Positions 1-7,116 of a stretch of DNA of 60,270 bases are shown piece by piece (position 1 is the stretch's first letter; each line of letters starts with the position of its first letter). Origin of the DNA: CBFDBF01 sp050293315 (lineage in GTDB: Bacteria; Pseudomonadota; Gammaproteobacteria; Chromatiales; Chromatiaceae); assembly GCA_050293315.1 (NCBI GenBank), contig JBNKMS010000006.1, positions 1-60,270 of the forward strand. Reading direction: 5' to 3'. The notes below the pieces were generated by a model. It saw nothing but the letters and a program-made list of their open reading frames with translations. It did not search any database and was not told where the DNA came from. Both the position numbers and the translations under genes were made by a program.

Positions 1-79
1 GACCACCCTCCCCGAGAATATCCTCTGGGGAGGTCTTGCCATCCAACAGCTGATCTATTAATTTGTCTGAAATAGGCAT
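1..79 (-). CDS. IS256-family transposase, N-terminal fragment (runs off the window)
   Basis: The reverse strand has a strong ribosome site (TTAGGAGG) just before an ATG at 79, which opens a frame starting MPISDKLIDQLLDGKTSPED. The SPEDIL(G) motif followed by a Gly-rich turn is typical of the N-terminus of IS256-family (mutator-type) DDE transposases. Only 26 residues are visible; the catalytic core lies outside the window. Whether the element is intact cannot be judged. The IS-like end at about 106-139 supports the family call. Confidence 0.7.
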   Translation of the reverse strand, partial: MPISDKLIDQLLDGKTSPEDILGEGG

Positions 80-139
80 TCGTTAGTCCTCCTAACATGG
101 TTGGTAGAATGCCATTTACACAGATTTTTTTACACTCTC
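1..139 (-). mobile_element. left end of an IS256-family insertion sequence
   Basis: Read on the minus strand, the segment from 139 begins GAGAGTGTAAAAAAATCTGT and continues to a GTAAATGGCATTCT motif, which resembles IS256-family terminal inverted repeats. The transposase start codon follows about 60 bases inside. The end falls exactly where a 28 bp repeat begins (139/140), so the element seems to sit at the edge of the repeat array of the neighbouring REP-type transposase. The other end and target duplication are outside the window. Confidence 0.6.
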
Positions 140-198
140 AATTCAGGTGACACAATACTTAATTCCCTACCAATTCAGGTGACACAATACTTAATTCC
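139..198 (+). repeat. two 28 bp direct repeats downstream of the REP-type transposase
   Basis: Two identical units (139-166 and 171-198) begin CAATTCAGGTGACACAATAC, with 4 bases between them. Their reverse complement carries the GTATTGTGTC core seen in the array at 886-955, so the two arrays flank the transposase gene in inverted orientation. The second unit overlaps the 3' end of the transposase frame. Confidence 0.85.
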
Positions 199-850
199 TC
201 TTCTGCTTTGGGCCAGGTTTCTTTTTAGATAGATCGCGTCCAACCAAACAAGATACCCTTTCAACAAAACCATCAATTCCCAATGGCCTTCCAGTACGTT
301 CATACGCACGTATTGCATCAAACTCTGCCTGCCCCCCACTTGCAAACAATTCGTCCCAGTTCTCAACACGATCAAGTATCGGTTTTACCATTACAAGATC
401 ATCATCTATCCCTATGAGATGTGCCCTTGCACTACTCCAACGATACAATTGTGGTTCTGTCACAATTCTTGCCCGTACAGGGTTTAGCTCTACGTACCGT
501 ACTGCGGCTAATAGATATTTCTCATCCATAGGAAATGATGAAAATCGCCCCTGCCAAAGGTAACCTTTCCAGCCTTTCTTGAAATTGATATAGCGGGTGT
601 ATCGGCGATGCGCTTCCCCAATTCCACGGGCAAGACTTTCTTCTCTCTCTGGTACTGCGACCAGGTGAATATGATTTGGCATCAAACAGTAGGCCCACAC
701 CTCTATCCCTGACTGCCGGCACCACTCCCCCATCAGTGAGATGTAGGTTTTATAATCCTCGTCATCAAAGAACGTCGCCATTCTACGTACACCACGTTGG
801 GTAACGTGATGCGGAATCTTTGGAACCACAACTCTAGCTATCCTTGCCAT
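191..850 (-). CDS. REP-associated tyrosine transposase (Y1/IS200-like, HUH nuclease)
   Basis: A 219-residue protein of the Y1 transposase family, which nicks single-stranded DNA through a tyrosine and can mobilise REP palindromes. The metal-binding HUH motif is PNHIH (His60, His62) and the probable nucleophile is Tyr119 in RYVELNPVRA. A WSSARAHL segment and a basic C-terminus (KKKPGPKQKR) are also typical of the RAYT subgroup. I start at the ATG at 850 (MARIAR), the usual N-terminus of the family; a TTG at 868 would add six unconserved residues and no clear ribosome site is seen. Inverted arrays of short GTATTGTGTC-containing repeats bracket it. It appears full length, so it may be active. 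Confidence 0.88.
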   Translation of the reverse strand: MARIARVVVPKIPHHVTQRGVRRMATFFDDEDYKTYISLMGEWCRQSGIEVWAYCLMPNHIHLVAVPEREESLARGIGEAHRRYTRYINFKKGWKGYLWQGRFSSFPMDEKYLLAAVRYVELNPVRARIVTEPQLYRWSSARAHLIGIDDDLVMVKPILDRVENWDELFASGGQAEFDAIRAYERTGRPLGIDGFVERVSCLVGRDLSKKKPGPKQKRN

Positions 851-885
851 GGCAGTACAATGAAACAATATTCAGGTATCGTCAA

Positions 886-955
886 GAATTATGTATTGTG
901 TCCCCGTAATTCATATTTGTGTCCCCGTAATTCATGTATTGTGTCCCCATAATTC
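886..955 (+). repeat. three tandem repeats upstream of the REP-type transposase
   Basis: Three units with the core TTGTGTCCCCGTAATTC lie at about 891-912, 913-933 and 934-955; the third has CATAATTC. They are the inverted counterpart of the units at 139-198 (CCCCG here, CACCTG there). Such arrays next to RAYT genes are the likely recognition sequences of the enzyme. Confidence 0.8.
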
Positions 956-1075
956 CCATCTCCTTCCTCTTTATAGCCAAAATGCCAAAGCCCAGAGAAT
1001 AAGCATGGTCAGAATCGACTTTCCATAACCATAAAGTCATTTCTGACTCCACTTATTGCACTTATAGAGAAACTA

Positions 1076-2221
1076 TTAATCAATTGATGGTATAAATTTT
1101 TCCTGTTCTAACATTTGAATTAAACTACGCATCAGGTAATTATTATTAAAAGCAACATAATACTCCCTGCCATTATCTACTAGTGACCTAATCATTCCGT
1201 TGGTCTTCAGCTTTTTTATCATATGTGTTCTCTGTCGTGGCGTAAGTTTTGGCAAAACTTCTGCTACATCAGAAGATTTAAATGACTGCTTCTCAACCCC
1301 CATTTTTAGAACAGACTCTTCTTCTTTATTGATAAGCCCGCGATCTCGACCTAATCTAATTGCTGGTTTAAGAACAGAGTCTAATAAATAACTATGATCT
1401 AGGAGCATATTCACCTTTGAAATTTCATCACAGATACCAGTCAGAACATATTCGCACCATTGAAGCATAGTTTCATCAGTCCCTTCATCTGCGATCGCTA
1501 ATAATTCATAATATTTCTCACGATCATTGCAAAAGACAGCCGTTGGGTTAATTAGTTGACCATCCTTAACCTTAAATCCATATTTGATTAGTAATGCATA
1601 AGTTAGCATTCTAACAACACGACCGTTACCATTTCCAAAAGGATGAATCCACGCTAGTCGATGATGTGCTATCGCTATTTTTATTAAGTCGTACCTTTTG
1701 TCATCTTCGTTATTGATAAAAGCAACTAGCTCATCCATATAACTTTGAACTAATTCAGGATACGGAGGTATGTGAGCAGATCCAACAATTTCAACTGGCC
1801 ATGTTCTGTATGCCCCAGGCGTTCTATCACCTTCTTCACTCAAGCCACCGACTGCTAGTTGATGTAGTTCTCGAATGAAATGATGTGAGATATCCGATCC
1901 AGCTTCTATCGTATCTTCAATATATGACATAGCCTGTTCAACATTCGCTATCTCTGCAAACTGCTCGGAAGAGCGTTCTTGATGTTCAATTTTTTGCTCA
2001 ATATACTGAGATATCGTTGTTCGATTTCCTTCAATTCTTGCGGAACCAACACTTTCCAATAGATGAAATATTTCTTTCAGCTGAAAAAACAGCCAAGGTG
2101 CAGTGGATCCAAATAACCTTAATTTTCTTAGGTGATCTAACTCCATAAGAGCATCCATCAGTCCAGAATCAAAGCTTGGACTGACCAGATTAATATCAAT
2201 ATGTTTAAAAGTGGCAAGCAT
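1076..2221 (-). CDS. Fic/DOC family protein (probable AMPylating enzyme, self-inhibited class II)
   Basis: A 381-residue Fic protein. Fic enzymes usually transfer AMP from ATP to a hydroxyl on a target protein. The catalytic motif is HPFGNGNGRVVR (193-204) with the base His193. An inhibitory motif SARIEGN (60-66; S/T-x-x-x-E-G/N) lies N-terminal to the Fic core, which defines class II enzymes whose Glu blocks ATP until released. The C-terminal third (about 300-381) looks like a winged-helix domain, as in many Fic proteins of this length. No antitoxin gene is adjacent, in line with an intramolecular inhibitor. The gene is A/T-rich compared with its surroundings and sits between a transposase and a tRNA, suggesting acquisition. 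Targets are unknown. Confidence 0.9.
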   Translation of the reverse strand: MLATFKHIDINLVSPSFDSGLMDALMELDHLRKLRLFGSTAPWLFFQLKEIFHLLESVGSARIEGNRTTISQYIEQKIEHQERSSEQFAEIANVEQAMSYIEDTIEAGSDISHHFIRELHQLAVGGLSEEGDRTPGAYRTWPVEIVGSAHIPPYPELVQSYMDELVAFINNEDDKRYDLIKIAIAHHRLAWIHPFGNGNGRVVRMLTYALLIKYGFKVKDGQLINPTAVFCNDREKYYELLAIADEGTDETMLQWCEYVLTGICDEISKVNMLLDHSYLLDSVLKPAIRLGRDRGLINKEEESVLKMGVEKQSFKSSDVAEVLPKLTPRQRTHMIKKLKTNGMIRSLVDNGREYYVAFNNNYLMRSLIQMLEQEKFIPSID

Positions 2222-2398
2222 ACTTACATATTACCGAAAGCTATATCTACACGAATAGAATATAACACCATGTAATAATTGCATATTTTATATGATCTGT
2301 CCATCTGTTAACTACATATTAATAGCAGGAAATATCCACATACATATCTAGTTAAGTGCAAATCTATGGGACAACTATATCGTAATGGGACAAACAAT

Positions 2399-2430
2399 AA
2401 AAAACGGCTACAGGCATAAGCCTATAACCG
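2399..2430 (-). terminator. intrinsic terminator at the end of the tRNA-Arg trailer
   Basis: On the minus strand an 11 bp stem (arms 2420-2430 and 2405-2415; two G-U pairs) with a TTAT loop is followed by six T residues. It would end transcripts running from tRNA-Arg through the trailer unit at 2451-2584. Confidence 0.65.
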
Positions 2431-2450
2431 CTTGATTTGATTTTAACTTA

Positions 2451-2584
2451 TTGGCGCGCCCGGAAGGATTATTCGGGCCTTTGGCCCTCACCCCTTCGGG
2501 GCCGCCGCTGTGCGGCGTTCTGCGGACCTCCGGTCCTTGTCGAACCAGCCTTTGAGTCGGAGGTTCGAATCTACCTGGTACAGC
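2451..2584 (-). repeat. tRNA-Arg trailer unit: copy of tRNA 3' end, GC hairpins, antisense T-arm
   Basis: Bases 2451-2470 (TTGGCGCGCCCGGAAGGATT) are identical to 2627-2646, the 3' end of the adjacent tRNA-Arg, giving a 176 bp period. Several short palindromes follow (for example CGGGCCTTTGGCCC, CCCCTTCGGGG, GGACCTCCGGTCC), then GTCGAACC and, at about 2554-2569, GTCGGAGGTTCGAATC. That last 16-mer equals the tRNA-Arg T-arm but in the opposite orientation, so a transcript reading on from the tRNA would carry its exact complement. A unit of the same design follows tRNA-Ser at 11626-11756. The copied tRNA end resembles the rtT repeats described at E. coli tyrT, but the sequence is otherwise not one I recognise. 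Confidence 0.75.
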
Positions 2585-2628
2585 AAATTATAAAGGGGGT
2601 CTACTTTCGTAGACCCCCTTTATAATTT
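2585..2628. terminator. perfect 20 bp hairpin directly after tRNA-Arg
   Basis: Arms 2585-2604 and 2609-2628 are perfectly complementary around a TTTC loop, with a GGGGGTCTAC core and A/T-rich outer stem. It overlaps the last base of the tRNA CCA. Either strand could use it as a terminator; on the minus strand it would act first for tRNA-Arg. Confidence 0.8.
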
Positions 2629-2704
2629 GGCGCGCCCGGAAGGATTCGAACCTCCGACCACCTGGTTCGTAGCCAGGTACTCTATCCAGCTGAGCTACGG
2701 GCGC
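2628..2704 (-). tRNA. tRNA-Arg (anticodon ACG)
   Basis: 77 bases including an encoded CCA (2628-2630). The acceptor stem is GCGCCCG paired with CGGGCGC; the D-arm contains TAGCTCAGCTGGATAGAG; the anticodon loop CTACGAA reads ACG; the T-arm contains GGTTCGAATCC. The sequence is close to E. coli tRNA-Arg(ACG). Confidence 0.97.
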
Positions 2705-2812
2705 GTGATTGGAAGGCGAATTCTGAAGATTTTCAACAACTTTGTCAACTTTATCACTTGTCGTAAATGTGTTGAAATGAGATTATTAGTTGAAACTCAA
2801 GGGGATACAGGC

Positions 2813-3256
2813 ATGCATGCAAAGAGAGTGGTCACGGCGCCATTTATGGCGATCATCCTGATGATAACCGCAGCACTGCTGCAGGGTTGTGCCGGATCCG
2901 GGGAGGATGTCCATATAGCCTACTGTAAGAACCTGACCCTACACCTACTTGGGGCGCCAGAGGGGCTGACCTGGCAGGTGAGCAGCACTGAGATTCACCG
3001 CCCGGAGTATGCCGAGATCAAGGTAAATTTTACCCATCCTGAAGATGGAGCTGGTGAGGCGAGCTGTTTCTATGACTACATCGCTGTGGACGAGACCGCG
3101 CAAACTCTGGCCGATCCGCTCTCTGCGTATGCGACAGTACCCTACAAGATGACCCTTCAGGGCCAACCGGTATCAAAGCAGGAGCTGGCAAATGCTATCA
3201 GCGCGGATATGGAGCGGGTTGGAAGGGCCATTACCACACCGCCGGCCGGTCAATAG
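2813..3256 (+). CDS. small predicted lipoprotein, unknown function
   Basis: A 147-residue protein with a signal peptide ending in LLQGC, so the Cys would be lipidated and the protein anchored in the envelope. I start at ATG 2813 (MHAKRVV), which has AAGGGG 9-13 bases upstream; the longer open frame from 2627 is an antisense read of tRNA-Arg and is not real. The mature part has no motif I know; two Cys (AYCKN, ASCFYDY) could form a disulfide. It converges with the 3258-3863 gene with one base between them. Confidence 0.7.
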   Translation: MHAKRVVTAPFMAIILMITAALLQGCAGSGEDVHIAYCKNLTLHLLGAPEGLTWQVSSTEIHRPEYAEIKVNFTHPEDGAGEASCFYDYIAVDETAQTLADPLSAYATVPYKMTLQGQPVSKQELANAISADMERVGRAITTPPAGQ

Positions 3257-3257
3257 A

Positions 3258-3863
3258 CTATCTATACCCTATACACTCCATTCTAGCTGCGCGATCGGCC
3301 ATCTCTCTTGCCGTTTCATTCTGCTCCTTGCCAGGGGGGACAACAGATACCACGCATTTATTCTCACGCAGCATGTCTATAACCGCCAGGCTGGACTCTT
3401 TTTTCTCCCCTTCGCTATTTACGCGTACAATCAGTGCCACAGGGATAAGTACGCCACGCTGTTCGTCGACATCAATAATTTTGGTTTCGATATAGACCCG
3501 CCACTCAATAAGATTGCCTAAGGTACTGAAATGAGGTGTCACGCTATCCCAGAGATTGAGGGGATATTGTTTACCATCTTTGACCAGGGTGATTGACTGC
3601 CTGGCATCGTCTTCAAGCATGAGCACACGATATCCGGCCATGCCTGGACACTCCTTTTCCATACCCGGGGCCCACTGGCTAACGGTTATACAGTATTCCC
3701 CAATCAACGGGGTATAGACGCTTTTGTAGCTGTTGTTCGTGCCCAAACTACTATCAGCAGGTCCCTCTGAGGCAATCGCTGCTGTCGTGCCTAAGATCAA
3801 GCAACACAAACTCAACAAGAGTCCTGCAACCCTTCCGCTCTGTTTCACTACTCCAATCTCCAT
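3258..3863 (-). CDS. predicted secreted protein, unknown function
   Basis: A 201-residue protein with an N-terminal hydrophobic segment (about 12-31, GLLLSLCCLILGTTAAIAS) that looks like a cleavable signal peptide with an AxA-type site. The mature part has four Cys (two in YCITVSQWAPGMEKECPG, one in NKCVVSVV, one in MECIGYR), fitting a disulfide-bonded periplasmic protein. I recognise no family. Confidence 0.65.
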   Translation of the reverse strand: MEIGVVKQSGRVAGLLLSLCCLILGTTAAIASEGPADSSLGTNNSYKSVYTPLIGEYCITVSQWAPGMEKECPGMAGYRVLMLEDDARQSITLVKDGKQYPLNLWDSVTPHFSTLGNLIEWRVYIETKIIDVDEQRGVLIPVALIVRVNSEGEKKESSLAVIDMLRENKCVVSVVPPGKEQNETAREMADRAARMECIGYR

Positions 3864-3980
3864 TCAATTGCCAGACACAGATCTCTCTGCTAACTACTGC
3901 CATTAGGCTCGATTGCTGCAGAGAAGTTCCTTGATGTTTTCTAACTGAACATCTCTCTTGTTAATATCGGCTAGACCGAC

Positions 3981-4472
3981 CTATCCAGGCCGTCTGAATC
4001 TTCTAAAGAACACGAACAGCCACACAAGTGTAAACAGCAGCAAGCAAGCTGTAATAACCCAAACAACCTTTTCGTTTAACAGCACCTGACTGCTCATATT
4101 GGCCAGGTACACCAGATGTCCCAGGAACAGAAAGAAGACTATAAGGGCGGTCCCGTACAGATTAAACATCCCACCGATCTGCCTTAGGCTGGACTCTTTC
4201 CTCTCCTCTGCCAGCCAATACTCCCTATTGGGGAGACTTATAAGGTGCAGAGGAATATATTTTAGTGTCTGTGGGATCGCTACAAACATGGCCATCAAAA
4301 ACAGATACAGGACAATACTGATTGCCAGGTTGGCCTCGCTGCCGGCCCAGGAGTCAGGAATCCCACCACTCCCAAAGTGTATGGCCACCGTTTGCGGCAG
4401 CTGGGTGTAATAGTACAGTGATTGGACAACCCCAAGGACGCCGGCAATAACCAGAACTCTTCTTGAAGACAT
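3981..4472 (-). CDS. DUF1648-type membrane protein
   Basis: A 163-residue membrane protein with about four hydrophobic segments. Near the N-terminus it has YYTQLPQTVAIHFGSGGIPD, matching the DUF1648 pattern (LPxxVAxHFxxxGxPDxW) found in small membrane proteins and SdpI-like immunity proteins. The start is fixed at ATG 4472 by a perfect AGGAGG eight bases upstream; the GTG at 4490 lies before that ribosome site. The role is unknown. It lies 28 bases after the yjbQ-type gene on the same strand and may be cotranscribed with it. Confidence 0.75.
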   Translation of the reverse strand: MSSRRVLVIAGVLGVVQSLYYYTQLPQTVAIHFGSGGIPDSWAGSEANLAISIVLYLFLMAMFVAIPQTLKYIPLHLISLPNREYWLAEERKESSLRQIGGMFNLYGTALIVFFLFLGHLVYLANMSSQVLLNEKVVWVITACLLLFTLVWLFVFFRRFRRPG

Positions 4473-4500
4473 ATGGCGCCTCCTTTGCACGCGTGCGTGA

Positions 4501-4914
4501 TCAACCTCCGGTAACGGTAACCGTCACCCGCCGGTTGTGGGAGTTGGTACGGTGCTCCCACAGATAGATTCCCTGCCAGGTGCCCAGGCTGCATCTGCCG
4601 CCGGTGACAGGGATGGTCAGGTCCATCTTACTAAGGATAGAGCGAATATGGGCCGGCATGTCGTCCGGGCCCTCCATGGTGTGGTCAAACATAGGGTCGC
4701 CGTCCGGCACCAGCTTGGTCATAAACCGTTCCAGGTCGCTTCGTACCGCAGGGTCGGCATTCTCACACAGCACCAGTGAGGCACTGGTGTGGTGAATAAA
4801 GATATGACATATGCCGGTAGTGATCCCGGAGCGCGCCACAACCTTCTCCACCTCACGGGTTATGTCGTGGGTGCCGCGACCACGGGTGCTGGTCTGTATG
4901 ATCTCCTGATACAC
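4501..4914 (-). CDS. YjbQ family protein (UPF0047, secondary thiamine-phosphate synthase activity)
   Basis: A 137-residue protein matching the YjbQ family along its whole length: HTSASLVLCENADPAV, then DHTMEGPDDMPAHIRS, then LGTWQGIYLWEHR. Conserved His, Glu and Asp residues in these blocks form the family's presumed metal site. The E. coli member shows weak thiamine-phosphate synthase activity in vitro; its true role is unsettled. The start is GTG at 4914, directly after the TAA of the upstream gene, so the two are probably translationally coupled. Confidence 0.9.
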   Translation of the reverse strand: MYQEIIQTSTRGRGTHDITREVEKVVARSGITTGICHIFIHHTSASLVLCENADPAVRSDLERFMTKLVPDGDPMFDHTMEGPDDMPAHIRSILSKMDLTIPVTGGRCSLGTWQGIYLWEHRTNSHNRRVTVTVTGG

Positions 4915-5229
4915 TTAGGTATTGACCTCGCCGATCTTTTCCTTAACCGACTCCAACTTGCCCTGTAACCGATTATCCTTGCCCTTGCGGATATCTAGTT
5001 TCAGGGATGAGTAGACGCGGTTGCAGCCCGCCTGCTCTAAAGTAGTGTATGCCTGCTGCAGCAGACCCAGGGCCTGCGGAAGATCATCTGTCTCGATAAT
5101 GGTGCCCATCGGGGTGAGCTGGTAGCTGATGCCGCTTTCACGAATCTCTTTTATCACCTGGCTCACATATTCGCTGACGCTCTCCCCTTTGTCGGTAGGG
5201 AACATAGCAAATTCCAGTAGTACAGACAT
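4915..5229 (-). CDS. MTH1187/UPF0045 family thiamine-binding protein
   Basis: A 104-residue protein of the MTH1187 (DUF77) family, small ferredoxin-like-fold proteins that form tetramers; some members bind thiamine or its HMP moiety. Diagnostic blocks are LLEFAMFPTDKGESVSEYV, YQLTPMGTIIE and the C-terminal SSLKLDIRKGKD. It lies immediately before the YjbQ-type gene with no gap. The shared link to thiamine suggests the pair acts on a thiamine-related compound, which is inference. Confidence 0.88.
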   Translation of the reverse strand: MSVLLEFAMFPTDKGESVSEYVSQVIKEIRESGISYQLTPMGTIIETDDLPQALGLLQQAYTTLEQAGCNRVYSSLKLDIRKGKDNRLQGKLESVKEKIGEVNT

Positions 5230-5341
5230 AGCGGCACCTCTGCAGGATTAACCGGAATTATTATTGCAGTTATCTGCCGGGTAATGCAAAACCGAAATCA
5301 GAAAGTGGGAATCAGGTAGAAAAGCAGTGGCCAACAGTCTA

Positions 5342-6544
5342 TCAACCACTCTCCGAGTCTCCGCCCAACTCGGACTCCATAATCGTGCAATCACGACCCT
5401 GTTTCTTGGCTATATACATACATTGATCTGCGCGTCGCAGTAGTTCTGTAAGGGGCTCATCCCGCCGTGCCACTGCAATACCGGCGCTGATGGTTATGTT
5501 GAATTTGTTTCCGGCTATATCGAACTCATGTTTCTTGACCGCAACGCGGATGCGCTCGGCGATGTTGTAACAGTTCTGTTCTGAGGCGTGCAACAGAACT
5601 GCCAGCTCCTCGCCGCCGTAGCGAAAGGCCAGTTCGTTCGGCCGCAGGTTATAGATAAGCATATTACAAATAGTAACCAATACGACATCCCCAACCTTGT
5701 GACCATAACTGTCATTAACCTGTTTGAAATGATCAATATCGAGAAAGATAGCGGCCAGGGGAGGTTCCCCGCCCTGGTTGAAGCGTCCAATCATGCGTGA
5801 TCCGACCTCATGCAGGTGATTGCGCGTAAACAGGTTGGTCAGGTCATCATGGATTGCGTTATCGCGGAACTCATTCATGAAGCGCCGTGACAGATAGAGC
5901 GAGATGCCAATATTCAAACCAAACAGGACAAAGATGAAGATTGCACCGAGGGCGATATGCTGTATGGAGTCGGTGCGCACATCATCCACATAGAGCCCGG
6001 ATCCTATTACCCAGTGCCATGGTTTAAAGGGTACGACATAGGCAATTTTGGATGCCGGTTCACCGCCTATCGGACGGGTCCAATCATAAGTAGCAAACCC
6101 CCCACCTGTGCGCGCCACAATAAGGAATTGCTTGACGAAGAACTGCCCATTGGCGTCTTGTAATTCCAGCGTTTCCTTACCGATAAGCTTGCGGTCGTAA
6201 GGATGCATAAGCATGACCCCATCGGTATTGATGACCCAGAAGTAACCATTGTCCGGGTACCCCATCGCCCTGAGGTTAGAAAGGGCCATCTGCTTGGCCT
6301 CCTCCTCAGACCAGGCATTGGTCTTCTGCCTGGTATAGATCTCCTCCACCATACCGAGCGCCGCAATCACCTGTGCACGCACGGCATGTTTACGTTCACT
6401 GACGATATTGCCATGCATCTGCCAGATGATGATCGCCATCAGTACTATCATCCCGAACAGACTGACGAAAGAGAGTATGAGCATCTGCGCCCGCATACTG
6501 GAGCCACGCCGTGGGAGGAATTTTGCTTTATGTACTTTTTTCAT
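5342..6544 (-). CDS. membrane-bound diguanylate cyclase with periplasmic Cache domain
   Basis: A 400-residue c-di-GMP synthase. It has TM1 (about 20-41), a single Cache_2 sensor (about 45-190, with NGYFWVINTDGVMLMHP and the terminal WHWVIGSGLY), TM2 (about 195-217) and a GGDEF domain (about 230-390). The active-site motif is GGEEL (310-314), a functional variant, preceded by FLDIDHFKQVND. The position of the inhibitory I-site, normally RxxD, reads RPNE here, so product inhibition may be weak. Cache_2 domains often bind small organic acids. No clear ribosome site marks the start; a Met at residue 17 is an alternative. Confidence 0.93.
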   Translation of the reverse strand: MKKVHKAKFLPRRGSSMRAQMLILSFVSLFGMIVLMAIIIWQMHGNIVSERKHAVRAQVIAALGMVEEIYTRQKTNAWSEEEAKQMALSNLRAMGYPDNGYFWVINTDGVMLMHPYDRKLIGKETLELQDANGQFFVKQFLIVARTGGGFATYDWTRPIGGEPASKIAYVVPFKPWHWVIGSGLYVDDVRTDSIQHIALGAIFIFVLFGLNIGISLYLSRRFMNEFRDNAIHDDLTNLFTRNHLHEVGSRMIGRFNQGGEPPLAAIFLDIDHFKQVNDSYGHKVGDVVLVTICNMLIYNLRPNELAFRYGGEELAVLLHASEQNCYNIAERIRVAVKKHEFDIAGNKFNITISAGIAVARRDEPLTELLRRADQCMYIAKKQGRDCTIMESELGGDSESG

Positions 6545-6759
6545 ATGAAAGAATTAAATTACTAAGATCCTTGCAGTATACAAGCGGAGTCCTGTCTTGA
6601 ATGATATTTAGGTATCGGCAGCGACTCCTATGATCTTTATAGCCGCTTGTTGCCTCTATCAGGTGCCTCTCTGCTGTGTAACCTTTGCTACAGAACTTCT
6701 CATCGCTACCGGCTACTCTTTTAAACAAGAACCGTTTTAACCAGTAAAGGAGCAAGACG

Positions 6760-7065
6760 ATGCAGAGCATGAAATTCTTTATCGATACCCACGACCAGGC
6801 AGAGGAGACCTTCCCTGCAGGATTGACCACCGAACAGTTTGAGGGGTTTCTCGCCAAGTATGAACAGGCGTGTCAGGCCGAAGATGTAGTGCTGCTACGT
6901 GTACATGTGGGCATGGAGGCAGGGCGTGCCTTCTGTTTCACCATGGCGCCAGATGCGGATGCGGTCCGCAGGGCCCATGAACGGGTCGGCCTACCGTTCA
7001 GCGGCATCACCGAGGTATCCACCGCCACGCCGGGCGATATCTTTTTCAATCGCCAGGCCGCCTGA
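6760..7065 (+). CDS. DUF4242 (SCO4226-like) small protein
   Basis: A 101-residue soluble protein resembling the DUF4242 family, dimeric ferredoxin-like folds of which SCO4226 is a nickel-binding example. The family pattern is visible in VHVGMEAGRAFCFTMAPDAD followed by AVRRAHERVGLPFSGITEV. A good AAGGAG lies 7 bases before ATG 6760, favouring it over the ATG at 6769. It is the first gene of a likely operon with the MauG-like protein and the Crp/Fnr regulator. Its own function is unknown. Confidence 0.75.
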   Translation: MQSMKFFIDTHDQAEETFPAGLTTEQFEGFLAKYEQACQAEDVVLLRVHVGMEAGRAFCFTMAPDADAVRRAHERVGLPFSGITEVSTATPGDIFFNRQAA

Positions 7066-7073
7066 GTGTAACC

Positions 7074-7097
7074 GCCGGGCGTGGAGCCACGCCCGGC
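7074..7097 (+). other. perfect intercistronic hairpin
   Basis: An 11 bp inverted repeat (7074-7084 GCCGGGCGTGG and 7087-7097) with only AG between the arms sits between the DUF4242 gene and the MauG-like gene, just before the latter's ribosome site. There is no T-run, so it is more likely an RNA-stability or partial-termination element than a full terminator. Confidence 0.6.
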
Positions 7098-7116
7098 TCG
7101 GTAGAGGAACAATAGT

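Noticed and set aside
2437..2625. 62-residue frame in the tRNA-Arg trailer
   Set aside because: It is made of the hairpins and tRNA fragments of the repeat unit; no ribosome site and no conserved protein features.
2627..2812. N-terminal extension of the 2813-3256 frame reading MARPEGFEPPTTWFVARYS
   Set aside because: This is the antisense translation of tRNA-Arg, a well-known false protein; the real start is at 2813 with its own ribosome site and signal peptide.
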